From assembly GCF_020622265.1 (NCBI RefSeq), contig NZ_JACNMQ010000002.1:372001-436000 (forward strand): 64,000 nt of DNA, written 5' to 3'. This DNA is from Halomonas sp. M20. Lineage in GTDB: Bacteria; Pseudomonadota; Gammaproteobacteria; Pseudomonadales; Halomonadaceae. The notes below the pieces were generated by a model. It saw only the letters and a list, made by a program, of their open reading frames with translations, ran no database searches and was not told the origin of the DNA. Below, piece by piece: positions 1-8,925 of the stretch; the first letter of the stretch is position 1; each line of letters starts with the position of its first letter. Made by a program: the position numbers and the translations under genes.

Positions 1-342
1 GTATTCGATGCCGTTGAGATTGGCCTGGGCGGTATTGCCATCGAACAGCGCGCACTGAGCGAAATCCTCGTTCTTCTGAGTGCAAAAATGATGCGCTTCC
101 ATCTGATGGGAAGGTTCATTCTTCATGGGATGAAAACCGACCAGATAGACGTTCATTGGCCCGAGCGGGGCGGTGGTTTGTAACGCCGCTGCCCCGGTTT
201 CGAGTACGTTCGTCTTGGTGGACTCCTGCCCTCCCGGCGGCGAGACCCGCGACGCTCGATCACCCAAACCTGTACAGCCGGCCAATACCAATGCCGTGGA
301 CATTGCGAGCAGCGGATACCGGTACAATTTGATATGGATCAT
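1..342 (-). CDS. DUF1264 family lipoprotein, C-terminus outside the window
   Basis: The gene starts at 342 and runs off the left edge, so only the first 114 residues are present. The N-terminus is a lipoprotein signal: a basic/hydrophobic stretch ending in the lipobox LAGC (Cys at about residue 23). After a Ser/Thr/Pro/Gly-rich linker comes the segment GFHPMKNEP, MEAHHFC and EDFAQCALFDG, which matches the start of the DUF1264 (oil-body-associated-protein-like) family. An AGGAG ribosome site lies about 10 bases before the ATG. The function of bacterial DUF1264 proteins is unknown; it should be an outer- or inner-membrane-anchored periplasmic protein. Confidence 0.8.
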   Translation of the reverse strand, partial: MIHIKLYRYPLLAMSTALVLAGCTGLGDRASRVSPPGGQESTKTNVLETGAAALQTTAPLGPMNVYLVGFHPMKNEPSHQMEAHHFCTQKNEDFAQCALFDGNTAQANLNGIEY

Positions 343-405
343 TCCTTGATCTCCTGTCGTTTTCCTGGAACCTATTTATTGATAGCTCTTTTTTACAGGT
401 AACGT

Positions 406-861
406 TTACAGATAGCGTCCTGCGGAGCCGATCACCGTGACCAGCAAGCCCAGCGCCAGATTGATGGCGATCATCATGCGAATCTTGTTGAGCTGGGTGC
501 CGCCCTCGGACCAGGTCTGCTCGCTCACCGCCTTTTTCAAACGCTTGAAAGGGGCAAAATAGAGATGAGCGAAGATCAGCATCATCACGATGCCCAGGGC
601 CAGCATTGAATGCACATGCCCCCCGACATTAGCCATGCCGCCAAAACCGACGAAGATCAGCCAGAAGCCAGTCGCCAGCAGCACCGCAATCGACACCCAT
701 ACCCAAGGAAAGAAACGGCGAAATACCTGGCTCCACAGCGTCAAGCGCATGGGGCGTTCGAGCAGGCTACCTGCCACTGGGCGCAGCGCCACATAGGCGA
801 AGAACATGCCACCTACCCAAACCATCGCAGCCAGCAGGTGTAACGCGATTGCAATTGCCAT
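406..861 (-). CDS. CopD-family / DUF2269-like integral membrane protein
   Basis: A 151-residue protein with four predicted membrane helices (about residues 4-26, 50-72, 80-102 and 128-148). Histidines lie in or next to helices: His8 in the LHLLAAMVWVGG segment, and HVH around residue 83. This layout fits the short CopD-like (putative copper-export or cytochrome-b-like) membrane proteins, where such His residues could bind metal or haem. It is probably independently transcribed, lying between a lipoprotein gene and a DUF3581 gene on the same strand. The family assignment rests on helix pattern and the WVGGMFF signature; the substrate is unknown. Confidence 0.65.
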   Translation of the reverse strand: MAIAIALHLLAAMVWVGGMFFAYVALRPVAGSLLERPMRLTLWSQVFRRFFPWVWVSIAVLLATGFWLIFVGFGGMANVGGHVHSMLALGIVMMLIFAHLYFAPFKRLKKAVSEQTWSEGGTQLNKIRMMIAINLALGLLVTVIGSAGRYL

Positions 862-910
862 ACCTTCCTCTCGACATCAGTCTGTTTGTTCACTCAATTA
901 ACTTGCTTGC

Positions 911-1624
911 TCAATCCATTTGCTCGCAGAGCACCTTGCGCCGCTCGAAATCATCGACGAACTCATCCATGACCGTTGCATCGTAGGCGCGAAGACCACT
1001 GACCACCAGCTTCTTCGAACCCTGGCCGACTGTCTCGTCTTGGCTGACCATCTTGAATTCCAGATGGGCATCGCCTCGCTTGCCGTTGACTTCAAAAGTG
1101 GAGCCGGCAAATTCGACCTCGAGCGAAGCGATATCCAATGAGTTCAACGTGAAGCCCATGCTGTCATAGATCACCAGTGGACGCTGAGGGTTGAACATGA
1201 CGCCCTGCTGTTCCATCAGCGGCTTAAGATAGTGTGGAAAGTTGTGCCCAGAAAAGGCGATATAGCGACACGTAAAGGCTTCGATTACCGCTGGGTCGAC
1301 GCTTGCCTCACCACTGCGCTCGACGAACAACACCTCCTTGCCGGACACATCGTTCATACTCAACGTGTTATCGGCCAGCTCACGAATTTCTAGAGGCATA
1401 TCAGCGCCCACCATGCCGCGAAAATGAAAGGTCATTTGCGCAGATAGCCCATGGCGCGCCAGTATTAGAGCAAACAATAGATCACCTGGAACACAGAAAC
1501 GCCGCGCATCTGGATCATGGATCGGGTTGTAATCACCTGCCATCTGCTTGGCAAAATGACTGGCCTGTTCGGCGGAAATGCAAAAACGTCCATCCCTGAC
1601 CGTATAGAAATCATCAAGAAACAT
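911..1624 (-). CDS. DUF3581 family protein
   Basis: A 237-residue protein beginning MFLDDFYTVRDG; the reading frame also allows a TTG start at 1657, but the family usually begins at this ATG. It contains a hotdog/MaoC-like N-terminal segment (AKQMAGDYNPIHDPDARR, about residues 20-40), resembling the substrate pocket of hotdog dehydratases, and a second domain with YDSMGF in the middle. This fits the gammaproteobacterial DUF3581 family, whose members are often listed as hypothetical and have no established reaction. It is soluble, without signal peptide. No operon partner is evident; the upstream gene is divergent. Confidence 0.75.
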   Translation of the reverse strand: MFLDDFYTVRDGRFCISAEQASHFAKQMAGDYNPIHDPDARRFCVPGDLLFALILARHGLSAQMTFHFRGMVGADMPLEIRELADNTLSMNDVSGKEVLFVERSGEASVDPAVIEAFTCRYIAFSGHNFPHYLKPLMEQQGVMFNPQRPLVIYDSMGFTLNSLDIASLEVEFAGSTFEVNGKRGDAHLEFKMVSQDETVGQGSKKLVVSGLRAYDATVMDEFVDDFERRKVLCEQMD

Positions 1625-1826
1625 ACAATCTGTCCATGGATTGGGAATCAAGACCAACGAGCTCTTGTCTGTCGTATCATGAAACTGGAGGGGGCTGCCA
1701 CAACATGCCTGATAAATTTGCTATATAAGGGACGTAGTCGCACTGCTTGGTGCAGGCATGGAATTACGTGACATTCTGATTATAGGAGCCTTAGACCGCA
1801 ATCACGCCTTTTGAGGAAGTATTATC

Positions 1827-2366
1827 ATGAATGAACCTTGTAATGCCAAACGCTCAACGCTGCTGCTCGTCGATCTGCAGGAACGCCTCATGCCGGTGAT
1901 CCACGAAGCCGAAAGCGTCGTCGCCCACGCCCGGGTACTCATCGATGCGGCCCGACTGCTCGAGATTCCAATCATCGGAACCGAACAGAATCCGCTCAGC
2001 TTGGGCCCGAGCGTTTCGCCGCTGCGCGAATTGTGCGACGAGATGGTTACCAAGATTCACTTCGATGCTTGTACCGAGACGCCCCTGCTCGATCACCTCG
2101 ATCCGCAGCGTGACGAAGTGATCGTGGTCGGCTGTGAGGCCCACGTCTGCGTGCTGCAAACCGTATTCGGCCTGCTGCGTCAGAACTACCGGGTGCGGCT
2201 GGTCAATGATGCCATCGGCTCCCGTGACCCACTGAACAAGGCCGCCGCCATCGAACGCGCGCGGGATGCCGGGGCGTGGCCGGTAACAAGCGAAATGGTG
2301 GTGTTCGAATGGTTACGCCACTGCAAGCACCCCAAGTTTCGCGAGGTGCTGTCGCTGGTGAAGTGA
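1827..2366 (+). CDS. Isochorismatase-like cysteine hydrolase
   Basis: A 179-residue soluble protein with the catalytic triad of the isochorismatase-like family visible: Asp16 in LLLVDLQ, Lys76 in MVTKIHF and Cys108 in GCEAHVCVLQT. Its length and the motif VGCEAHVCV match the YcaC/hydrolase branch rather than true isochorismatase (EntB), which carries extra domains. Members hydrolyse amides or unknown substrates, so the substrate cannot be named. A GAGGAAG ribosome site lies upstream. It is monocistronic, converging on the sugar-acid operon that ends at 2397. Confidence 0.85.
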   Translation: MNEPCNAKRSTLLLVDLQERLMPVIHEAESVVAHARVLIDAARLLEIPIIGTEQNPLSLGPSVSPLRELCDEMVTKIHFDACTETPLLDHLDPQRDEVIVVGCEAHVCVLQTVFGLLRQNYRVRLVNDAIGSRDPLNKAAAIERARDAGAWPVTSEMVVFEWLRHCKHPKFREVLSLVK

Positions 2367-2396
2367 GCACGCAAGGCGTAAGAGAGAGGAAAGAGG

Positions 2397-3278
2397 TCAG
2401 CGTTTTTCCAGAATGGCGATCAACTCGGGTACCAGACGGTCGCCGTGACCGGCGTCATTGGCTTCCCGGTAGAGCCTCTCGATGGCCCCCGCCACGTCTC
2501 GGGAAGCCCCCAACTGCTCCGCCATGGCATTGTAGTAACCGACATCCTTCAGGGTATTGGCAAGGCTGAAGCGGAAGCCCGAGGGATCCTCGTTGGCAAT
2601 GAACGGCCGCAAGCGTTCGAGAATCACTCCACCACCGCCGCCATTACCCAACACCTCGAGAAAGACATCATCGGCGATGCCCGCACGCCGCGCGGCAGCA
2701 GTCGCCTCGGCCAGCACGGCGGTGAATCCCAAGGAGACAAAGTTGTGTAACAACTTCAGCTTGTGACCCGCCCCCACCGGACCGCCGTGGACGATGTGCT
2801 CGGCAAAGCTCTCCAGCAAAGGCCGGACCTCAGCAAACAGGGCATCCGGCGCACCGACGAGAAGATTGAGACGCCCCTCCTCGGCCTCCTTGGGGGTGCG
2901 GGTCATGGCAGCATCGAGAAAACGTCCCTCGCGCTCGGCGACCCGTTCGGCGATGGTGACCGTGGAGCTGGGAATCGCCGTGGAACAGTCGATCACGATA
3001 CTGCCCGGCTTGAGCCCTTCCAGCACACCATTCGGCTCGAAGAGCACCGATTCGACCTGAGGGGTGCCGGTCACGCACAGGATTACCACCTCCGAAGCCT
3101 CGGCAACCTCGCGGGCACTGGGCTTCGATATCGCGCCGGCATCGAGCAGATCATCCACGGGCTGGTTGCCGGGATGGTCGAGGAAGGTCAGCGTATGGCC
3201 ATGGCGTAACAGGTTGCGACCGATACCGTGGCCCATCAGGCCCACGCCCACCAGGCCGACGTTGCAAGAACCGTTCAT
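2397..3278 (-). CDS. Beta-hydroxyacid (3-hydroxyisobutyrate/tartronate semialdehyde-type) dehydrogenase
   Basis: A 293-residue NAD(P)-dependent dehydrogenase. The Rossmann motif GLVGVGLMGHGIG starts at residue 8, and the catalytic Lys lies in GAGHKLKLLHNF (about residue 170), both typical of the family that includes GarR, MmsB and LtnD. The ATG at 3278 has GGGGAG upstream and is preferred over the upstream in-frame codons, which run into the neighbouring gene. It is the last gene of the sugar-acid operon, just after the aldehyde dehydrogenase. It is a paralogue of ltnD at the operon's other end. It may reduce a semialdehyde intermediate or oxidise a second sugar acid; which cannot be told from sequence. 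Confidence 0.85.
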   Translation of the reverse strand: MNGSCNVGLVGVGLMGHGIGRNLLRHGHTLTFLDHPGNQPVDDLLDAGAISKPSAREVAEASEVVILCVTGTPQVESVLFEPNGVLEGLKPGSIVIDCSTAIPSSTVTIAERVAEREGRFLDAAMTRTPKEAEEGRLNLLVGAPDALFAEVRPLLESFAEHIVHGGPVGAGHKLKLLHNFVSLGFTAVLAEATAAARRAGIADDVFLEVLGNGGGGGVILERLRPFIANEDPSGFRFSLANTLKDVGYYNAMAEQLGASRDVAGAIERLYREANDAGHGDRLVPELIAILEKR

Positions 3279-3303
3279 TGCTAGAACTCCCCGTAATGAA
3301 TGC

Positions 3304-4764
3304 TTAGCCATGGCGGATGGCAACGGTCTTGATCCGTGTATAACTCTTCAAGCCTTCGAAACCTTTCTCGCGGCCATGACCGGAACGGCCAATGCCGCCG
3401 AACGGCAGTTCGATGCCGCCGGCCGCGCCGTAGTTGTTGACGAATACCTGACCACTGCGAATGCGTTTGGCCAGACGTAACTGGCGTCCTCCATCCTGGG
3501 TCCAGATGCCGGCACACAGGCCAAAGTCAGTGGCGTTAGCCAGGCGCACGGCCTCTTCTTCACTCTCGAAGCGCTGGACCGCCAGTACCGGACCAAACAG
3601 CTCCTCGCTGAGTACCGCGTGTCCCTCGGGAATGTCGACCAGCACCTGCGGCATCACGAAGTGCCCCCCGGGCGGCGCATCCTCGGCAAGACGACCCTCG
3701 GCCAGCACGCGGACGCCGTCGGCTCGGGCGGCGGCAAGGCGTTCCTCGAGTCCCGTCCGCTGACGGGCATTGATCAGTGGTCCGCAGTCCGGATCGTTCT
3801 CGCCGGCATCGCAACGCAGCTTGCCGAAGCGTTGCGCGAGATGCGACAGCACTGCATCGAAACAGGTGCTTTCAACCAACAGCCGACTGCCCGCAGAACA
3901 GGTCTGACCGGCGTTCTGGATGATGCCGCGCACCACCGCCGCCAGAGCAGCGTCCATATCGGCGTCGGCAAACAGGATCTGTGGCGACTTGCCGCCCAAT
4001 TCCAGGGTCACCGGGACATGATGAGCCGCAGCGGATTGGGCGACGAGCGTACCGGTCGCCGGTGAGCCAGTGAACGACAGGTGATCGATTCTCGAATGGG
4101 CGGCCAGCGTCGCACCCGCCTCACTGCCCAGCCCCGGAATCACGTTCAACACCCCAGGCGGCAACCCGCTTTCCTGGGCCAGTTGGGCCAGACGCAGCAC
4201 ACTCAGGCAAGCCTCTTCGGCGGGTTTGAGCACCACCGTGTTGCCCGCTGCCAAGGCCGCTGCCACACAACGTCCGAAGATCTGCGCGGGATAGTTCCAG
4301 GGAATGATCTGGGCGCAGACACCGAACGGCTCGCGCAGGGTCATTACCGCGTAATCGATCTCGAAGGGGATCGTTTCGCCGTGCAGCTTATCCGCGGCCC
4401 CGGCATAGAAGCGGAAGTAGCGCGCGCAGGCGGCGATATCGCCCTTGGCCTGGCTGATCGGTTTGCCAGTATCGGCGCACTCAAGGGCTGCAAGGGTCTC
4501 GGCATCTTCATCGATTGCCGCGGCAAAGGAGAACAGCCACTCACCGCGGAGGCGGGCCGACCACTCATGCCAGCGCCCCAACTGGCCATCGAATGCCTGA
4601 CGCGCCGCCATGACCGCGTCCTCGGTTTGCGTGGTCTGGCAACGGGCGATCTCGGTCAGCACCCTGCCCGTGGCAGGCGCTTCCACGCTCAGCGCGTGGG
4701 GTGTCCGCACCCATTCACCGGCAATCAGCGACGCACAGGGCGGCATTTCAGGTAGACGGCTCAT
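3304..4764 (-). CDS. NAD(P)-dependent aldehyde dehydrogenase
   Basis: A 486-residue member of the aldehyde dehydrogenase superfamily, full length for the family. The general base Glu255 lies in LELGGKS and the nucleophile Cys289 in NAGQTCSAG. The IIPWNYP and FTGSPATG motifs of the nucleotide-binding region are present. A strong GGGGAGG ribosome site precedes the ATG. It lies between the TRAP permease gene and a beta-hydroxyacid dehydrogenase, in a sugar-acid operon. It probably oxidises an aldehyde derived from the imported substrate (glycolaldehyde- or betaine-aldehyde-like); the actual aldehyde is an inference. Confidence 0.9.
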   Translation of the reverse strand: MSRLPEMPPCASLIAGEWVRTPHALSVEAPATGRVLTEIARCQTTQTEDAVMAARQAFDGQLGRWHEWSARLRGEWLFSFAAAIDEDAETLAALECADTGKPISQAKGDIAACARYFRFYAGAADKLHGETIPFEIDYAVMTLREPFGVCAQIIPWNYPAQIFGRCVAAALAAGNTVVLKPAEEACLSVLRLAQLAQESGLPPGVLNVIPGLGSEAGATLAAHSRIDHLSFTGSPATGTLVAQSAAAHHVPVTLELGGKSPQILFADADMDAALAAVVRGIIQNAGQTCSAGSRLLVESTCFDAVLSHLAQRFGKLRCDAGENDPDCGPLINARQRTGLEERLAAARADGVRVLAEGRLAEDAPPGGHFVMPQVLVDIPEGHAVLSEELFGPVLAVQRFESEEEAVRLANATDFGLCAGIWTQDGGRQLRLAKRIRSGQVFVNNYGAAGGIELPFGGIGRSGHGREKGFEGLKSYTRIKTVAIRHG

Positions 4765-4821
4765 TGTTGTCCTCCCCGGGTTGTCAGTGCCCGTTCAATA
4801 CAGATCAATACCGTCTCGATA

Positions 4822-6096
4822 TCAATACAAGAGATCGACCAGCCCCAGCGAAATCCAGGGCATATAGGTGATCGCCATTAGACAGGCCAGCACCACCAGC
4901 ACGAAACGCAATAGCCACGGAATCAGCTGGTCGATGGAAAGCTTGGCCACGGCGCAAGCGGCAAACAGGTTGACCCCCAACGGCGGAGTGAACATCCCCA
5001 GAGCCAGATTGACCACGACGATCAGCCCGAAGTGCACCGGGTCGATGCCGTACTGCATCGCGATGGGGGTGAAGATCGGCGCCAGCACCAGGATCGCCGC
5101 CGAGGTCTCGACGAACATGCCGATGATCAGCAGCATGACGTTGACCGCCAGCAGGAAGGCAATCGGGCTCTCGAAGGCCTTGTTCACCCAGACAGCAACC
5201 TCGCCGGGCAGGCCGGAACGGCTGATCAGGAAGCTGAACAGGGCCGCCGCGGCGATGATCAGCATGACCGCCGCCGTGGAGATCACGCTATGGCGCAGGA
5301 TCGGCACCAGTTCCTTGAAACTCAGCTCACGATAGATCAGGCCGCCGACGATCAGCGCATAGAACACCGCCACCGCCGAGGCTTCGGTGGGCGTGAATAC
5401 CCCGCCATAGATACCGCCGATAACTACCACCGGCATCAACATGGCTGCCCAGGCGCGCTTGAAGGCAGTGGTAAACTCCTGGCGATCCTCCCGATCGCGC
5501 AGGCCATAGCCGCGCACCTTGCAAAACAGATAGAGGAACAGCAGTAATGCGCCACCAATCAACAACCCCGGCCCGATGCCGGCGATGAACAGCTTGCCGA
5601 TGGAGGTATCAGTGCTGACGCCATACAGGATCAACGGAATCGACGGTGGTATCAGCACCCCCAACTCGGCGGATGAGGCCTGGATCGAGGCCGCCAACGG
5701 GCGAGGGTAGTCGTGCTTGACCATCGCCGGAATCAGGATCGAGCCGATGGCGAAGGTGGTCGCCACACTGGAACCGGAGACCGCCGCAAACAGCATGCAA
5801 GTCAGCACGCAGGTCATCGCCAGTCCGCCCTGCAAGCCACCGACAATGGACTTGGCCAGGTCCACCAGACGCTGGGAGATCCCCCCGGCGGCCATCAGGT
5901 TGCCTGCCAGAATGAAGAACGGAATCGCCATCAACGGAAAATTGTCGATACCCACGAACATCTGTTGCGGTACAAGCAATAGCGGCAAACGCGAGAAGAA
6001 TTCGATGCCGATGATCGAAGCCAATACGATGGAAATCGCGATCGGCACGCCCAGGGCGAACAGTATGACCAGCGACAAGGCGATGGCGGCATTCAT
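4822..6096 (-). CDS. dctM: TRAP transporter large permease (DctM-like)
   Basis: A 424-residue, very hydrophobic protein with the roughly dozen membrane helices and family signatures of TRAP large subunits: PLMAIPFFILAGNLM, ASSAELGVLIPPSIPLILYG and TPPLGVNLFAACAVA. It forms the inner-membrane ion-coupled channel together with the small subunit. Its ATG overlaps the stop codon of the small-subunit gene by four bases (TCAT at 6093-6096), so the two are translationally coupled. The gene neighbourhood points to a sugar acid such as erythronate or threonate as the imported substrate. Confidence 0.95.
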   Translation of the reverse strand: MNAAIALSLVILFALGVPIAISIVLASIIGIEFFSRLPLLLVPQQMFVGIDNFPLMAIPFFILAGNLMAAGGISQRLVDLAKSIVGGLQGGLAMTCVLTCMLFAAVSGSSVATTFAIGSILIPAMVKHDYPRPLAASIQASSAELGVLIPPSIPLILYGVSTDTSIGKLFIAGIGPGLLIGGALLLFLYLFCKVRGYGLRDREDRQEFTTAFKRAWAAMLMPVVVIGGIYGGVFTPTEASAVAVFYALIVGGLIYRELSFKELVPILRHSVISTAAVMLIIAAAALFSFLISRSGLPGEVAVWVNKAFESPIAFLLAVNVMLLIIGMFVETSAAILVLAPIFTPIAMQYGIDPVHFGLIVVVNLALGMFTPPLGVNLFAACAVAKLSIDQLIPWLLRFVLVVLACLMAITYMPWISLGLVDLLY

Positions 6097-6683
6097 CGAC
6101 GCGTCCCCTCTTTATGGGTAATAGGCGAGGACATCACACCCTCCTCCGCGTTCGTGCTGGATAACGACTCATCGGCGACACCTTCATCGTGTACCGGTCC
6201 TATCGTTTCGCGACCCGTGGCCTGAGCCAGCAGACGCGCAAGTATCGCGATCAGAGCAAATCCGGCCCCTACCGGCATGGCCGCATAGGCCCAGGAAATC
6301 GACACCTCCAGGCCGGATAGCATCTGGGTACGCACCCGCAACATCATGGCCGAGCCAAAATAGATCAGTACCAGCAGCACGATGACACAGCACAGCGCGA
6401 TCGCCACTTCGAGCCAGATCAAGCGTCGCGCTGGCAATAATTTGTAGATGACTTCGACGGACATCATGAAACCGCCACGGAATCCCGCCGCGGCTCCCAG
6501 GAACACGCACCAGATCATGGCCGAACGCGAGATCACCTCGGACCAGGTCGAGGGAGAATCGAGCACGAAACGCGTAATGACCTGATAGAAGCCCAATGTG
6601 ACCGAGATGATCAGCATCACGATCGCGCCCAACATCGCCAGTCGGGTCGTGTGATGCTCGAAACGCAGAAACAGATTCACCAT
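6093..6683 (-). CDS. dctQ: TRAP transporter small permease (DctQ-like)
   Basis: A 196-residue protein with four predicted membrane helices and the DctQ-type segments TWSEVISRSAMIWCVFLGAA and RGGFMMSVE. The ATG at 6683 lies eight bases after AAGG and is preferred over the GTG at 6692. The C-terminal roughly 40 residues are hydrophilic and acidic, an extension beyond the usual domain. It partners the large permease, with which it overlaps by four bases. The 200-base gap to dctP is filled by a palindromic element described separately. Confidence 0.9.
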   Translation of the reverse strand: MVNLFLRFEHHTTRLAMLGAIVMLIISVTLGFYQVITRFVLDSPSTWSEVISRSAMIWCVFLGAAAGFRGGFMMSVEVIYKLLPARRLIWLEVAIALCCVIVLLVLIYFGSAMMLRVRTQMLSGLEVSISWAYAAMPVGAGFALIAILARLLAQATGRETIGPVHDEGVADESLSSTNAEEGVMSSPITHKEGTRR

Positions 6684-6743
6684 CGCCGCCACCTTCGTTT
6701 AGAAATCGCTCGGCGCCGAGCGTGATTGGCTATTCAGGAACAA

Positions 6744-6885
6744 GAGCCTGTCCAGAATCGTCGCGAGCGATGGCGAGACTAGGCGAAAGTGACCGAGGAA
6801 GCGCAGTTTACAAGGCGTAAATGAGCATTCTGAGGTCACTTTCAACACCGTCCTCGCCGAGCGCAGCAGATTATGGAAGGTTCTC
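6744..6885. mobile_element. Palindromic MITE-like element in the dctP-dctQ gap
   Basis: About 142 bases whose left and right halves are imperfect reverse complements. The outer ends are GAGCCTGTCCAGAATC (6744-6759) and, on the other strand, GAGAACCTTCCATAATC (6885-6869). Inside lie a perfect 9-base inverted repeat AAAGTGACC (6786-6794) / GGTCACTTT (6834-6842) and a small central TTTAC/GTAAA stem. There is no open reading frame of note. The right end abuts and slightly overlaps the dctP stop codon (6884-6886). The size, terminal inverted repeats and full-length hairpin potential fit a miniature inverted-repeat element; the transcript would form a long hairpin between dctP and dctQ. Confidence 0.6.
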
Positions 6886-7879
6886 AGCAATCGCTGGCGC
6901 GAATACGCTTCAGCATCTCGTCCCCATACTGATCGGTATAGATCTTGTAGGCGGGTTTGACGGCCTCCTGGAACGGCGCCTTGTCGATGTCGGTTTCCAC
7001 CGTCATGCCCTTTTCGCGCAGCATGTCCACGCCTTCTTTCTCGAGTCGAGAGACTTCTTCGCGAGTGGCCTCGGCCGAAGCTTCAGCAGCCTGTTCGAAC
7101 CAGCCGCGCTGCTCTTCGCTCAAGCCATCCAGCAGAATCGGCGACCCCAACACGATCGCCGGCGAATAGACATGCCCGGTCAGCGATAGATGATCCTGAA
7201 CCTCCCAGAACTTGGTCGCCACGATTACCGTGATGGGGTTTTCCTGGCCATCCACGGTGCCTTGCTGCAGGGCGGTGAACACTTCAGGGAAGGCCATGGG
7301 CGTGGGGTGCACGCCCATCTGCTCGAAGGCCTCCATATGCACCTTGTTCTCCATGGTGCGCACCTTGAGGCCCTCGGCATCTCCGGGCGTCTTGACGGCC
7401 CGCTGACTATTGGTCATGTGGCGGAAACCGTTTTCCGACCAGGCCAGCCCCACCAGATTGTGGTCACCCATCTTGGCGAGCAGTTCCTGACCGATTTCGC
7501 CATCCAGGACGCAACGTGCCTGCTCGTAATCCTCGAACAGGAAAGGCAGATCGAGCACATAGCTTTCTGGTACGAAGTTGCCCAGTGGTCCGCTCGAGGT
7601 GATCACCACATCGACGGTACCGATCTGCAACCCTTCGATCATGGCGCGCTCGCCGCCCAAGGCGCCGGAGGGATGCTCGGTCACCTTGAATTCACCGTCG
7701 CTGAGTTTTTGGAGGGTTTCCTTGAAGGCATCGGCACCCACTGAATAGTGGGAACTGTCCGACAGCGTGTGCCCTAGGGTCACGTTCTGTGCCGCCTGGG
7801 CGTTCAGCGTGGTCATGGCCATGGCGGTAGCGCCCGCGATAGCCAAGGCGAGAGTACGGCGTACGAATTTGTCTTTCAT
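6884..7879 (-). CDS. dctP: TRAP transporter periplasmic solute-binding protein (DctP-like)
   Basis: A 331-residue protein with a Sec signal peptide of about 29 residues ending NAQA. The mature part shows the DctP-family pattern: GHTLSDSSHY at the start, LPFLFEDYEQA, KVRTMENKVHMEAFEQMG with the ligand-carboxylate-binding Arg, and GTVDGQENP. The ATG at 7879 has GAGG upstream and starts the signal peptide; the in-frame codon at 7906 is not favoured. It captures the substrate for the two TRAP permeases. The intervening element (6744-6885) could lower expression of the permeases relative to this gene, as is often wanted for binding proteins. Confidence 0.95.
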   Translation of the reverse strand: MKDKFVRRTLALAIAGATAMAMTTLNAQAAQNVTLGHTLSDSSHYSVGADAFKETLQKLSDGEFKVTEHPSGALGGERAMIEGLQIGTVDVVITSSGPLGNFVPESYVLDLPFLFEDYEQARCVLDGEIGQELLAKMGDHNLVGLAWSENGFRHMTNSQRAVKTPGDAEGLKVRTMENKVHMEAFEQMGVHPTPMAFPEVFTALQQGTVDGQENPITVIVATKFWEVQDHLSLTGHVYSPAIVLGSPILLDGLSEEQRGWFEQAAEASAEATREEVSRLEKEGVDMLREKGMTVETDIDKAPFQEAVKPAYKIYTDQYGDEMLKRIRASDC

Positions 7880-7938
7880 TGTTATAACCTCGTTTTGCAG
7901 TAACACACTTGGGTATCCTTTAACGCTGAGTCGAAGGA

Positions 7939-8901
7939 TCAGGTACGCTCATCGAGAAACGCCTCGACGATTTCGTTGAAATCTTTGTCACCCGTGAAGC
8001 CCAGCTGCCGGGCACGCAGGTTTTCGAACCTGCCCGGCCAGCTGCCCACGATGGCTTCGATTCGCGGATCCGGTTCATGCCGCACCCGCGCCAGGGCCTC
8101 ATCACCGCCGAACACGCCCAGGGCGTCGAGCATTTCGGCCACGCTCACCGTGATACCAGGCAACATCAGGCTGCGTGAGGATCCGAAGGCGTCGCCCGGC
8201 ACTTCCGCTCCATGTAGCAAGGCGTCGGTCACTCGGCTCGGCGACATCACGAACAGGTCGAGATCGGTCGGCACCGGACACACCGCCTCCTCGCCATTGA
8301 GCGGTTCGCGCAGGATGCTCGAGGCAAAACTCGAGGCCGCGGCGTTGGGACGGCCAGGGCGGATGACGATGGTCGGCAGACGCAACACGCGTCCGTCGAT
8401 TAGCCCACGTCGACTGTAATCGTTGATCAGCAGTTCGCTCATGGCCTTCTGGCTGCCGTAGGAGCTTTGCGGCATCAACGCGGTCATGTCATCGAGTACG
8501 CCGGGCAATTCGCCACCATAAACGGCTATCGAACTGGCCATGATTAGACGCGTGGCCGTAAGCTCGTGGGAGCGGCACCCTTCCAGCAGGGCGCGAGTGG
8601 CATCGAAGTTGACCGTCATGCCCAGATCGAGATCCGCCTCGGCGGCCGAACTGACCACTGCGGCCAGATGGAAGATCACGTCCGGGCGCTCGCCCAGGAC
8701 GTCATCCAGGGCCCCCGGTGAAGTGATATCGACGGCGTGGGAAACGCTCTCGAGCGGCGTATTCGTGGGTGCCTCGGCTTGCACCTGATCGATCAGGGTC
8801 AAGCGCGACAGCGGCTGACCGTCCAGCTCGCCGCGCTCGATGAGGGAGCGGGTCAGGCGTTGGCCGAGGAAACCGGCGGCACCGGTGATGAGGACATGCA
8901 T
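7939..8901 (-). CDS. denD: NAD-dependent epimerase/dehydratase-family D-erythronate dehydrogenase
   Basis: A 320-residue extended short-chain dehydrogenase. It has the glycine motif GAAGFLG (residues 7-13), Ser123/124, and the catalytic Tyr148 and Lys152 in YGSQK. The overall sequence and its place beside otnC and otnK match DenD, which oxidises D-erythronate at C2 in the DUF1537-linked pathways. AAGGAG lies eight bases before the ATG. It is 24 bases after otnC, in the same operon. The substrate assignment follows the family and context and has not been shown here. Confidence 0.85.
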   Translation of the reverse strand: MHVLITGAAGFLGQRLTRSLIERGELDGQPLSRLTLIDQVQAEAPTNTPLESVSHAVDITSPGALDDVLGERPDVIFHLAAVVSSAAEADLDLGMTVNFDATRALLEGCRSHELTATRLIMASSIAVYGGELPGVLDDMTALMPQSSYGSQKAMSELLINDYSRRGLIDGRVLRLPTIVIRPGRPNAAASSFASSILREPLNGEEAVCPVPTDLDLFVMSPSRVTDALLHGAEVPGDAFGSSRSLMLPGITVSVAEMLDALGVFGGDEALARVRHEPDPRIEAIVGSWPGRFENLRARQLGFTGDKDFNEIVEAFLDERT

Positions 8902-8925
8902 GGCAAGCTCCTTGTTGTCCTTGCG

